Source: Ustilaginoidea virens (Eukaryota; Ascomycota; Sordariomycetes; Hypocreales; Clavicipitaceae). From it: DNA of 64,000 nucleotides. The notes below the pieces were generated by a model. It saw only the letters and a list, made by a program, of their open reading frames with translations, did no database searches and was not told the DNA's origin. Position 1 is the stretch's first letter; each line of letters starts with the position of its first letter. Shown piece after piece: positions 20,869-31,514 of the stretch. Location: NCBI RefSeq assembly GCF_000687475.1, contig NC_057320.1:5039627-5103626 (forward strand). The letters are read 5' to 3'. The translations under genes and the position numbers were made by a program.

Positions 20869-21406
20869 CTAGGAACAGCAAGAAGAGACGATTTAAACAG
20901 GTCGTGCTAATAAGGAACGTGATCTAGCCTATTCCGAAGAACGGCTACGGATATTACAAACTAAGGGATAAATTGATTGTGTCTAACCTTCCCTACTCGT
21001 CTATCACGAGGAACAACCGCCAATATTATACTGATTGATGGTGTCAGTCAGTAACGATCGCTAAATATCACGATATCTTTGGTTGTACTAGGACATACGT
21101 AGCGCTAAAGATCTATCGTGATACTATTAGCAGGCATAAACGCAAGTTCTTACGCAAGCGACTTAGAACCTCAACGGTAAAGGACCTATTTGCCAATATA
21201 TAGTTAAATAAGTAATCGGAATGCTTATAATGTCCTGCCTGACTATTGCTTCCTTCCTTCTTTTCTTCCTTTATTAATTATAACCTTTTTTTCATTAATT
21301 ACTTCCTTCTTTCCTCTACTAATTACTACTTTCCTTTATCAGTTATTTCCTTATAATACCCACACCTCGCTCTCTATCACACACGCCTACCCCTATTAAC
21401 ATTACG

Positions 21407-24400
21407 ATGGATGTATTACTACCCGAAAAGCTCAGGTCTTACGCTAAGGTCATCACAGAAGACTGGGCCGATGCAATAGAATAAATTGACCCTACTAATA
21501 TTATAGATGAATAATTATATGATCGGATCGCCTACCTTATTAATAACTACGCAATAGGTGATAAGAAGGATAATAATCTATAGGAACAATTCCGTGAAGA
21601 TTATAATAAGTGGACCGAGGGGCTATTCAGCCGTATCAATAAATGGCTCCTATGGGAATTCCGAATAATACTATGGGAACGAGGGGTATATATTAGAAGC
21701 ATAGGGTCATTAATAGTTAAGACCCTTACCTACTGTCTCTAATAAGAGTATATGCCTGAGTGGCCTTAAGAGGAAATAGATCTCCAATTTGCACGCAAAA
21801 CCTTTATATCCCGGTTAAATCTAGATAGGGAATAATCAGTCCCTACTGCTTATACCGAACGGGAGATGCAAATGAACCAGAATGCCCCCTCTATTATAAG
21901 CTTAAGGAATTCACTTCCTGCCATAATTGTTCGAATACCCTTATAGATACCGTTACGAATACCCTTATAAATACCCTCGCGATTACCCTCGCGAAGACCT
22001 TTATAAGCCCCTTCGACCCCTAGGGACTTTGCAATACTAACGGCATAACAACCCCTTATCCCTCTATCTATATCAAAAAAAGCCCCTATTCCTATTAAAG
22101 AAGAAAGGGGCTGGCTGCTATAATAAAAAGGGAAAGCGCCTCTTTATAGGCCGCTATTTGAGACAGGGGAAAGCTCCTGATAATAATAATAGCACATAAC
22201 GGATGATGACTATAGCCCGACCGACTAGATACTTCACCCTAGGGGTTATACCCCTAGCCGGGCTAGCCGAGGCGGCTATCCTAATACCCCTCGGAATTAT
22301 AATATGCCTATAAGAGCCAGAGGTCAGGTTATACGCCCCGATAATATGCTTCCCTCAACAGAGGGTCCCGATGGTAATACGCTCGAAGTCGCTAATATTA
22401 ATATTCCCCGACATGCCGTTACCAGCGGCATAAGGCAAGCCCCTAATATTGATAAAATAGCTGCCCCTAATACCAGATATTACGAATCATGGTATCGTAG
22501 CCACAACCTACAGGCACAAATGCCTTAACCACCGGCTTAAATGCCTATAATGCTAAAGATAGGCATGGCACCGGACCCCTCCCGGCACTATCGGCCTACC
22601 CAGGCCGATGAACGGACCGTCTTAATGGGAGGACCGATAAACCTAAACCAACCCGGGTTATAGGATAACCCAGCCAGAGATCCCGCCAGCCTACCATAAG
22701 GCTACCGATAAGCCGTTCCGGAATACCCTCCGGAATACCACTAAGAAAATCATACCCAAAGAGCCTATATAGAGGCCGGGTTTAACGATATTTCGAAGAA
22801 GATATCAGACCTCTTATACAGCTATCATACAGAGGATAGATATAGCAGCAAAATGGATGACTTCCTTATACTAAAGGTAGTATCCTTTAAGAGTAAGTAC
22901 TGCCTTCTAGGATTGCCCGATTATACACTCATAAGAGCCTTTTAAATTATACTAATCGGCGATACTAAGATGTATTACTTTAATAATATCGAATGCATTC
23001 GTGATACCCTTACTTTCGACGATATAGTACGCAAAGTCAAAAGCCATTTCGAGAATAAGAGTATAAAGCAATTCTATTTGCACTATTGGAATAGAATAAC
23101 GCTTTAATTAACTATCGCGAAATATCCTAATAAGTTAAAGCTTAAATGCCTTAATATCCTACTAAAGGAACTTTAATGCCTATATTGTGGTCTTTTTCCC
23201 CCCTTTATAGCTAATATAGAGCTTTATTAATAAGTACTTAACGCTATTAGGGATACCCCTAAGTATAGCCAGGCTATATATCGTTATGCCTCTACATTCG
23301 AAGGCCTCGCCGCTAACCTACGGCGATCCCTTTCTATCTACAAGACTACCTATACGACTCAATAGCATCACTTCCTTCAATAATAGCCTCAGCAATATTA
23401 AGATATTAAAGATATTAATGAGAATATAGCGTTATTTATAGACCGTAGATATAGTTAATCCTACAACCGGTATTAACGCCCCCAACGATACAGACCCCCT
23501 TAATGCCGCTTTAAACAATAGAATCGCGCATTTCCAGCTAGGCCCTATCAAAAAAGATGCTTCGTTTGCAATAAATTAGGATATTAGTCATCCAATTATA
23601 CTAATAAAGAACAATAAGAATTAAAGGCATAATGGCTAAAGAACCGCTCCAACTAGACCGCTCCTAATAATAAGAAATTCCGCGTTTTCCTATAGGAATA
23701 CAAAGGGACCGCCGACCAAGCCCTTAAAGATGCCGATTTTAGTGATATTATTAAAGATATTAAAGTCATAATGGCAGGGGTTATACATTAAGATATAGAG
23801 GACGCTATCGCACTACAATTTATAGCCACTCAGTATTTCTTAGCCCCTACGCAAATAGAACCATCACCTTCTTTATCTATCGAGACGTTATAAGCCCTAT
23901 AGGATAAATCGTGCCGATATGCCTTCCTATAGATTAACCCTTTCTAAATGCCCTTACCGGACTATAATTCTGCCTTCCTAGAAGAAGAACAGTATAGTAA
24001 CCATACCTTCCGCGGAATCCTACTAGATACCGGCGCCTCCGGCCTATCTATAATAGGTATAGGTTAAGCAAAAGCCCTAATGAGATTAATAAAATCTTTA
24101 ACGATGAAGTCAACGGATAAGCAGTATACTATTAATTTCGGAGCAGGTTCTACCACATCTTTTAGTATATTAAATATCCCGACGATATTCGGCAATATCC
24201 CCTTCCACATTCTTAATAGCGGCACCCCCTTTCTCTATTCTATTACAGATATAGATAGGATAGGCGTAAAGCTAGATAATATTAATAACTTGCTTATTAA
24301 AGGGGATATTAAGGTTCCAATTATTAGGAAATAGGAATATCTATAGTAGACTCTTAATGCCATAGATACTACTGCCTTCTACCTCTCATCATAGGAAATC

Positions 24401-27298
24401 CGTTAGCTTTATCGTCAATTCAGGCACCCCTCTATTAATAGGCTTACCAAATTGCTTCAATAGGCCGGGTATAATAATAATATTGACCGCAATATCATCA
24501 AGAGGATCACCTATATATATCATTAATACTAAATAAACGTAAAAGCACTTAGCCGATTCAAATTCACGCTTAAGGATAATAATACTAATTAATTCAACTA
24601 TAAGATTATCGTTAACATCCTTTATATTAATAATTGGCCGGTATTATATATTATAGATACTGCGATAAGCTTCTAGGCAGCCAGATTCCTTAATCTATAA
24701 AAATAGAAGGCCCAAGATATCTAGAATACCCTTAAGGAATACTAGATCGATACTTACCTTAGCCTACTAGATTAGATAGTTTACAATACTAATCTAAACT
24801 TCGCCTCTGCTAAATTCCATCACAATACCCGGCTTTTCTCTATCAATATAGATAAAATCCCCATTAAAGCCCACCATAGTATTAATAAAGTCGAGAGATA
24901 CTATGCCCTATTACGCAAAGCCTATACCATCATTAATAAAGAAGTAGGCGACCTATTAACAAAAGAACAGAAACTACAGCTAGCTATTAAAGCCGTTAAT
25001 AATTCTGCTGGGCCTAACGGCCTTATACCCATATTATTAGTCTTTAGAGCGTATCCCCAACTCACAGATGACTCACCCCCTAGCCTATTAGTATCACAAC
25101 ATACCTTAATATTACGAAAGGCTACTAATAAAGCTAGGATATGCCTCGCTAAGCGACAGGTTCGCAATGCCCTCGCCCAATAGAACGGCCCAAATATATA
25201 GCCTATCCACCGACTACCCCTATAGTCCGATATATAGGTATAGAGAGAAAAGGGTAGATAGTACGGGCTATACCGGCTAATCAGCCTCGAAGGTAAGACC
25301 TATATCGTATAGATACCATATGGCCCCATTAAATTCCGGTCAATAGTCGTTAAACCTTATAACTATAACCCCGATATAGACGATCCCGAAGATATTATCT
25401 ATGCCAAAGGCCTAGCCTGTCCCGGCAGGATAGAAGTCAGGATACCAGCTATAGCCGCACCTCTAGCCGCAATAACACCTACAGCCACGACATATCCGTC
25501 GCCAGCCACTAGCCCTAATCAAATCAGGCCAGTATCACCAGCAAGGGTAGTATCTAACGTTATAATCAATAAGGACCAAAAAGAGGCTCTCGTCAATACT
25601 ATCGCTTCTAATACCGTCATTAACGCCTCTTTCCTAACCGCCAAAAAGCAAGCCGACCTACAGCTTACTAGCTAATTACGCCGGGAAGGCAAGATCACGA
25701 CCCCTAGAGACCCTTTTGAGCAGTCAGACTATACAGAGATTAAAGCATTACAAGCCCGTAATATATTCCGATTTATTACCTTTAATATCAATTAATATAG
25801 AGCCTAATGCCTATTTAACTTACGTATAGTACGAGAAATCAAGGGCAAAAGCATAGATATACCGTACAAGAAGTCTAGGCTTATTATTTAAGGGTATAAT
25901 AATAATAAAAAGCGATTAATATTGACTCAGTCCCCCACAATCCAACAGGCTAATCAACGGTTACTTATATCAATAGCCCCTTTATTGCAATACTCCTATA
26001 GCCTATTTCTTTAGATACAGGACATTATATAGGCTTACATATAGTCATTAATTACCCTCAATCGGTCGATCATTACTAAGCTACCTAAGCAGATAGCCCA
26101 CCAATATCCTGATAACACTATCATAGAAGTGGTCAAGCCACTATACGGAATAGCTGAGGCAGACACCCATTAGTAGGCGACATACTTCCGGCACCATCGC
26201 GAGAAATTGGGCATAACCATATTAACCTATGACCCTTATTTACTGATATCTGCCGGTAATAACAATACTAACCGCACTAGCAATACTAACCGTACTAACG
26301 TTCCTAACCGCGATACTACTATATGCTTCGGTATCGTGGGTATATAGACTAATAATACCCTCGGACTTAGTAATAATGCCTTCTTCCAACGGGAAGAATT
26401 AAAGCTTACTAAGGCAGGCTTCAACGCCAAGCCTAAAACGAAGCTATTACTAACCGTACCCCTAATATTCAACGGGTGTATACTAACGGCCAATACTAAC
26501 GGTATAATATTACGCTAGAAAGGTTAAAGTAAGAAGATCGCGACTATCGATAAGAATACGCCTACGGCCTAGTGTAATTATATCGAATAATGCGCTCGCA
26601 GTACTTATATGGCTACGGTCTACCAGCCTGAGGCGTCTTTCGACCTATCCGTCGCGGCACAATATCAATAGCCTAACCCTAAGGATATCGCGAGGTTGAA
26701 TAAGCGCCTTCAATAGCAGCTTAATAACCAGGACCGCGGCCTACAGTATATTAATTTAGTCCTTAACACAGCTAAGATCTTTATATTTATTGACGGATCC
26801 TTTGCCAATAATAAAGATTTAAGCTCCTAGATTGGTTATGTGATTGTACTAGGGAATGAGGCAGATACTGCGAATAACGCCTTCCAGCTGACCGGTAACA
26901 TTATTACTTACAGCTCTATAAAGAGTAAGCAGGTAACGTACAGCGCACTCGCTTTGGAGCTATATAGTATAGTGTAAAGGGTCGATATCGCATATGCGAT
27001 AGGCACGACCCTTAATATGATTACTAGCAGGCTAGGATTGCCGAAGATCCCTATAATTATATGTACGGATTCGTTTTCGCTGTACGAATGCCTAATTAAG
27101 CTAGGCACTACTAAGGAAAAAAGGCTTATAATAAATATTATAGCCCTACGACAATCATACGAGCGCCAGGAGATTTATAAAATCCGTTAGATCAATAGGA
27201 ATGATAATCTCGCCGACATAATAACTAAGGGAACGCCTAATAAAGCCCTTAAGACCTTCGTCGACCAAAACAAAGCTATTATACGTATGGAAGGGTAG
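21407..27298 (+). pseudogene. Element A gag-pol relic
   Basis: Starts with an ATG at 21407 (M-D-V-L-L-P-E-K-L). The Gag part includes a zinc-knuckle remnant near 23,550 (C-F-V-C-N-K-x-G-Y) whose last ligands are damaged. The protease motif D-T-G-A-S-G lies near 24,034-24,053. Integrase remnants follow to ~25,670. An RVT_2-type RT has K-P-L-Y-G-I-A-E-A near 26,135-26,165, and RNase H has F-I-D-G-S-F-A near 26,790 and C-T-D-S-F-S near 27,062. Premature TAG/TAA codons interrupt all domains (for example TAA at 21,482). Confidence 0.8.
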
Positions 27299-27616
27299 GT
27301 AAAGAGGTCGGTTAATATCTAACTGCGTTTAGAAGGTATTAGTAATATAATGAGTGGCAAGTGTGTGGATTTTCCTATGTTTAATATTATATTCAATACG
27401 GCCGTTTTTCCTATATTTACTACCGCCCCTTTTTGCCCCTTTATTTTAGCTGCGATATTCAACATACCGGCTGTACGGTATAATGCCGGCCGCGCGACGC
27501 GACAGCGTTATCGGCGGCACAACCTACCGAGACCGCGCCGCACTTTTTCTTTCTATGTGTGCGCCTTATATCCTAGCAATTCCGATGTTTGCTTCTATAA
27601 AAAGAGAAGCTGCCAG

Positions 27617-27947
27617 TGTCGGAATCGCTGTCGCAAGGTGCCCAATTGGGCACATTATGACGGATGTGCCGCACACACCCGATGCACACGATGTGGCCAC
27701 TTTGCCCCTATGCCCCTAAGCCCGGTAGGGCACGCGGGCAGCCCGGCCCGACCGCGCCGAAGCACGTGACTACGGCACGCACAAAAAGGCCACATCGTGT
27801 AATTACTCTTTTGCTTCCTTTCTTTCCTCTTAGTTAGTCAGTCATAATCAAAGAAGTAATCATACCTTTGACCGGTGACCTCACGGTACTTGATACCACG
27901 CGCGCAACCCTACGTACAACTGGGTACCCCTTGATGTGACACCAACA
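27617..27947 (+). repeat. 3' LTR of element A
   Basis: 331 bp, preceded by a purine-rich AAAAAGAGAAGC tract that is the likely polypurine primer. Followed by the duplication GATAG. Confidence 0.9.
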
Positions 27948-28698
27948 GATAGGCTAAAGTTTTAACCTTTAGACGGTTCTTTTGCTTATCGCACTATAGT
28001 AGTTATAATTAAAGTCAATTAAAATATTGATAAAAGTAGAATTATTATATAATATTAGGACTAAAAAGAGGTATTTATCTATACGGTCTTTAATATTATT
28101 AATCTCCTTTATATAATAGTCCTATTGTAACCTAGCTAAAGGCTAGGTGCGTTTTTTAAGCCTTTTTATAAGACTTAGCTTAAGGGCTAATCTTTTCCCT
28201 AAGAATCGCTATTATTATCTTTAAGTTTAGCGATTTATAAGGCTTTTACGGCTTTTAGGTCTATAGAAGCTATAGTTATCTCTTATAAAGGCCAGGCTAG
28301 CCTTAGCTTATATTTCTATATTTTATAGCTAATATCCCTACATTGAGTGTAAAATAACTTTTAATAGCGCTCCTTAAGGACTTCCTTTAAAACTTATACT
28401 GTTTTTTATTAAGAAACCTTTACTTACCTTTCAAACCTAATTAGTAGACACTTATTATAGGCATATTACTATCTTTATCCTAAGCGATTGCCTATAGATC
28501 CTAGGCATTATCGTTATAATTTTAGGAGGGATCTATATAGTATTTTATAGTAAGACTTATCTCTAGGTCGATAGCGATTTTACGGTACTATATAATAGCT
28601 ATATTATAATCCTTATAAAAAACCCCTAGGCTGATAATCTTTTCTAATATATAAAAGTTAAAGGCAGATTAAAGTATTTTTAGTTTTACTGACTTAGT
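27948..28698 (-). pseudogene. G1 gag/protease relic, left part
   Basis: Minus-strand match to G2 at ~52,990-53,690, including the D-x-G-Y/N-Y-N-Y-Y-S protease region near 27,980-28,030. It stops abruptly at the edge of element D; ~200 bp of Gag, relative to G2, are missing before the sequence resumes at 49,431. Confidence 0.65.
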
Positions 28699-29166
28699 GT
28701 AACGATGTGGCCCAATTGGGCCCTAAGCGGGTGCCGCGCACATCGCCAGGTAAAAACCTACTCTTCTGCCTGACCATTAGACCAGACAAAAGAGTACGTA
28801 TTGTACCAAGTTACTTTAACTTGGTACAATTGACACCTATATCACACTAGCCGCGCGCACTTACTGTGAGCTTGCCCTTAGTATGGAGACGGGCGTAGCC
28901 CGAATCCTTGACACAGCTCCCCTCTCCGCAGGCCCTTTAAGCTTATACGGCTGGCGCCGACCATATAATACCACACACCCCCCAGAGGCTAGTAGCATGT
29001 CCTCTGTAAGCCCAGGTGAAGAGCACCGCATGCGGGATTCGAACCTGTGACCTTGGGTAACTTGGTACAAATGTACTCTTTTGGCCGTATGGTCAAGAGG
29101 GTAGGTTTTTTACCTGGCGATGTGCGCAGACACCCGCTTAGGGCCCAATTGGGCCACATCGTTACA
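28699..29166. mobile_element. Element D: 468-bp element with ~95-bp terminal inverted repeats and a pol III B box
   Basis: Arms 28699-28793 and 29072-29166 are reverse complements with few differences; each begins TGTAACGATGTGGCCCAATT. A second inverted pair, TTGTACCAAGTTA, lies inside. The minus strand carries GGTTCGAATCC (29045-29035), a perfect tRNA-type B box. No open frame is supported. It lies exactly between G1 Gag sequence (left) and the C2 leader (right), with no clear target-site duplication. Confidence 0.7.
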
Positions 29167-29265
29167 TACGGCATCTATAGCACCCACGGCACCTACAGCA
29201 CCTACGGCACCTACGGCACCTACGGCACTTACGGCACCTTTATATTACGGCACCATATAAGCACC
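29167..29265 (+). repeat. 9-bp tandem repeat (TACGGCACC)n in the C2 leader
   Basis: About eight imperfect units. The C1 leader has the same unit on the minus strand at ~35,960-36,110, so it belongs to the element family. Confidence 0.75.
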
Positions 29266-29550
29266 TTAAATACCAACGCTATAATACGGACTTGCATAAT
29301 GCCTACAGCATCCATGCTTTTTTTATACTAAGACCGGCCGCTATAATCTGCGGCTATTTTTATAGTAGGCTACTAGCCACTATATATACTGGCAATCCGA
29401 CTAGTTATTCGACTATTTTACTAGCTATTTTACCAGTTACTCGACTATTTTGCTAGCTATTTAGCTAGTTATTCCTCTGCTAATTATTCCTCTATTATTA
29501 CAACTATCGGCACCATTTTTTAACGGATTTTTAAACCCTTCTTGCCCACT

Positions 29551-30669
29551 ATAGTAGAATTAGGATCCTATAAGGTCCCTAAATCCAATACTAAAGTTGA
29601 TACTAATATATAGCTACAGCTAGATATAGACAATATAAAATCCCAGATGAATATACTAACTGACCTTATATAGGGCCTAGTTAGTAGGCAAAATAACGAT
29701 ACCTAGGCTACCTAGGCTACTAATAAGAAGCCTACTAAAGCCACTAAAGCTAGACCTTCTATTAAGACTACCACTAAAAATAATAATAGTAAAGCTAATA
29801 TTATAGAAATCGACCAACCTTCTACCCCTATAAAATATAAGGGTAAAGAGCCTATTTATATAACGCCACTAATAACTATCACCAACTAAATTAGTGATAG
29901 GGCTATTAAGGAATTAGCTAAGACTGCTAACCGCTTTAAGGAGTCCCAAAAGCTAAAAAGCCCCTATAATTTCGATTAGTAGAAGCAGGCCCTTATAATA
30001 CAACTTAGGGCCTTTAAAATAGCTAATTTTATCAACGACCCCTCTATAGCAAAGCACTTTAATGAGTCTGAGTAGGCACTTTTACTACTAATACTAAAAA
30101 ATAACTATAGTGAAGAAGCTATAGAGGCTATAGACTGGTATAATGACCCAGAGGAAGCTTACCTTTTATTAGTAGCCCAATATTACTACTCACTAAAAGT
30201 ATAGCGGGTATACTTATACCCTACCTTTTACACCCTTATATTTATCGGTTATAAAGGCACTTTAGAGGCTTTTAATAGCGAATTTAATAACTATATTTCT
30301 CGCTTTAGAATTCTAGGTTCTAAGATCGACTCTTTCGACTAAATTAACTAATATCTTTAGGCCGTAAAGGGGGTATTTACCCGCTAAATGGAATGCTAAT
30401 ACTCTATAATTAGGGCATATAGCGCCTAGGGTGTTATTAATAGTAGCAAATTTAACCTTTAGTATTTTATAGTTGACCTACTAGAAGAATAGCGTTCTAA
30501 AGGGTCTAATAAGGTGGCTGCTAATAATAACCCTAAACAGCTTAAGGCTTCTAAAGACTCTAAAAATAAAAGGTTTACTAATGCCGCTTCTACTACTAAT
30601 AATAGCAAGAATAATTCTACTAATAATAGGAAAAAGAAGTAGCAATAGAAGAAAAAACAAGACTCTAAT
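29551..30669 (+). pseudogene. C2 gag relic
   Basis: The start aligned to C1's M-A-Q-F-R-P reads ATA (29551-29553), so the ATG is lost. The translation goes through a central Gag domain of about 250 residues (e.g. W-Y-N-D-P-E-E-A-Y-L-L near 30,138-30,170 and the Y-K-G-T-L-E-A-F-N-S-E-F-N block near 30,250-30,290). It then reaches N-N-S-K-N-N-S-T-N-N-R-K-K-K, which is shared with C1. It is cut at 30669 by C1. Many TAG codons replace Gln/Trp. Confidence 0.75.
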
Positions 30670-31391
30670 TATTGCAATTCTCAAGGTCACTATAAAAGCA
30701 GAGCCTTACTAGCTAGCTAGATGGCACAAGACTGTCTGCGACCTGTGAACTAATCTTAGTATAAATACTAGATTTTTCACCAAGTCCTAAGACTATACAA
30801 GTGCTATAAAGCAAGGCAAGTGTAAAGGCAAGGCAAATATAAGATAACCAGAAAACGCAGGGAAGGTAAGAAGTTAAGAGGCATATAGTGCATTAACAGA
30901 CTCGATTGTGCTACCCTTCTACTATCTAGAAAGAAGGGGGAAAGCTATCCTATATATACACGAAGGAGGGGTGGGCCCAGGCATCCAAGGTAGCCAGTAA
31001 AAAAGCTCCCCGTAATGCTCGCTTTGCCACGTATATAATACGTCAGCAGCCCCACTATATCGGGCCTTTTCAACCACCCTAACCACCGCACTAGTAACTA
31101 GCCACCACGCTAGTGACTAACCACCACGCTAGTGACTACCCACCACACTAGTGGACTAGCCACCACACTAGTAGGCCCACCACGCTAATTTAGCAATGCC
31201 ACACCTTTTTTAATAAGGCCTACCTTACTTGATATACAGTAAATAATCCACTGAAAATCCTAAGGTAAAAGGCAAAGGCCTAAGGTTGGTAAGACTACCG
31301 TAAGTCCAAGAGGCGGTATAAGGACTAGAAGGTCAGTAAGCCAGTAGGGCATTAGGCCAGCAGCCTAGTAGGCTACTATAGGATTTTAACA
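30670..31391 (-). repeat. 3' LTR of C1
   Basis: 722 bp, reads TGTTAAAATCC...TTGCAATA on the minus strand. Contains a minisatellite of ~17-20-bp units (CCACCACGCTAGTGACTA-like) at ~31,078-31,190. Confidence 0.95.
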
Positions 31392-31514
31392 CCCCCTCTG
31401 ATTAGCTACTGTAGTAGCAAGCTAATCGTCGTATAACGGATAGGGAAAGAAAATGCAGTAAAAGTGCTAAGGAAAAACATAAGAAAAACCTTAGTAAAAG
31501 TAAGTTAGTATAAG

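Larger units (their letters stand above)
20502..27947 (+). mobile_element. Copia-like LTR element A (complete, RIP-damaged)
   Basis: Two 331-bp LTRs (20502-20832, 27617-27947) start TGTCGG and end CAACA. The 5-bp duplication GATAG flanks the element at 20497-20501 and 27948-27952. It interrupts the G1 protease region; joining the flanks restores the alignment to G2 near 53,680. LTR differences seen are all transitions. The order Gag, protease, integrase, RT, RNase H is Copia-type. Confidence 0.9.

Noticed and set aside
27350..27769. 139-codon plus-strand frame at the 3' end of element A
   Set aside because: Runs from the element's 3' non-coding end into its LTR; the same frame appears in B as an LTR shadow.
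28990..29110. A true tRNA gene in element D
   Set aside because: Only the B box fits; the A-box-like word is on the other strand and no cloverleaf could be drawn.
29167..29265. CRISPR array
   Set aside because: The 9-bp units are contiguous tandem repeats without spacers, in a eukaryotic retroelement leader.
28699..30669. Full-length C2 with a hidden 5' LTR to the left of element D
   Set aside because: Sequence left of 28699 aligns to G1 Gag, not to the Copia leader or LTR.
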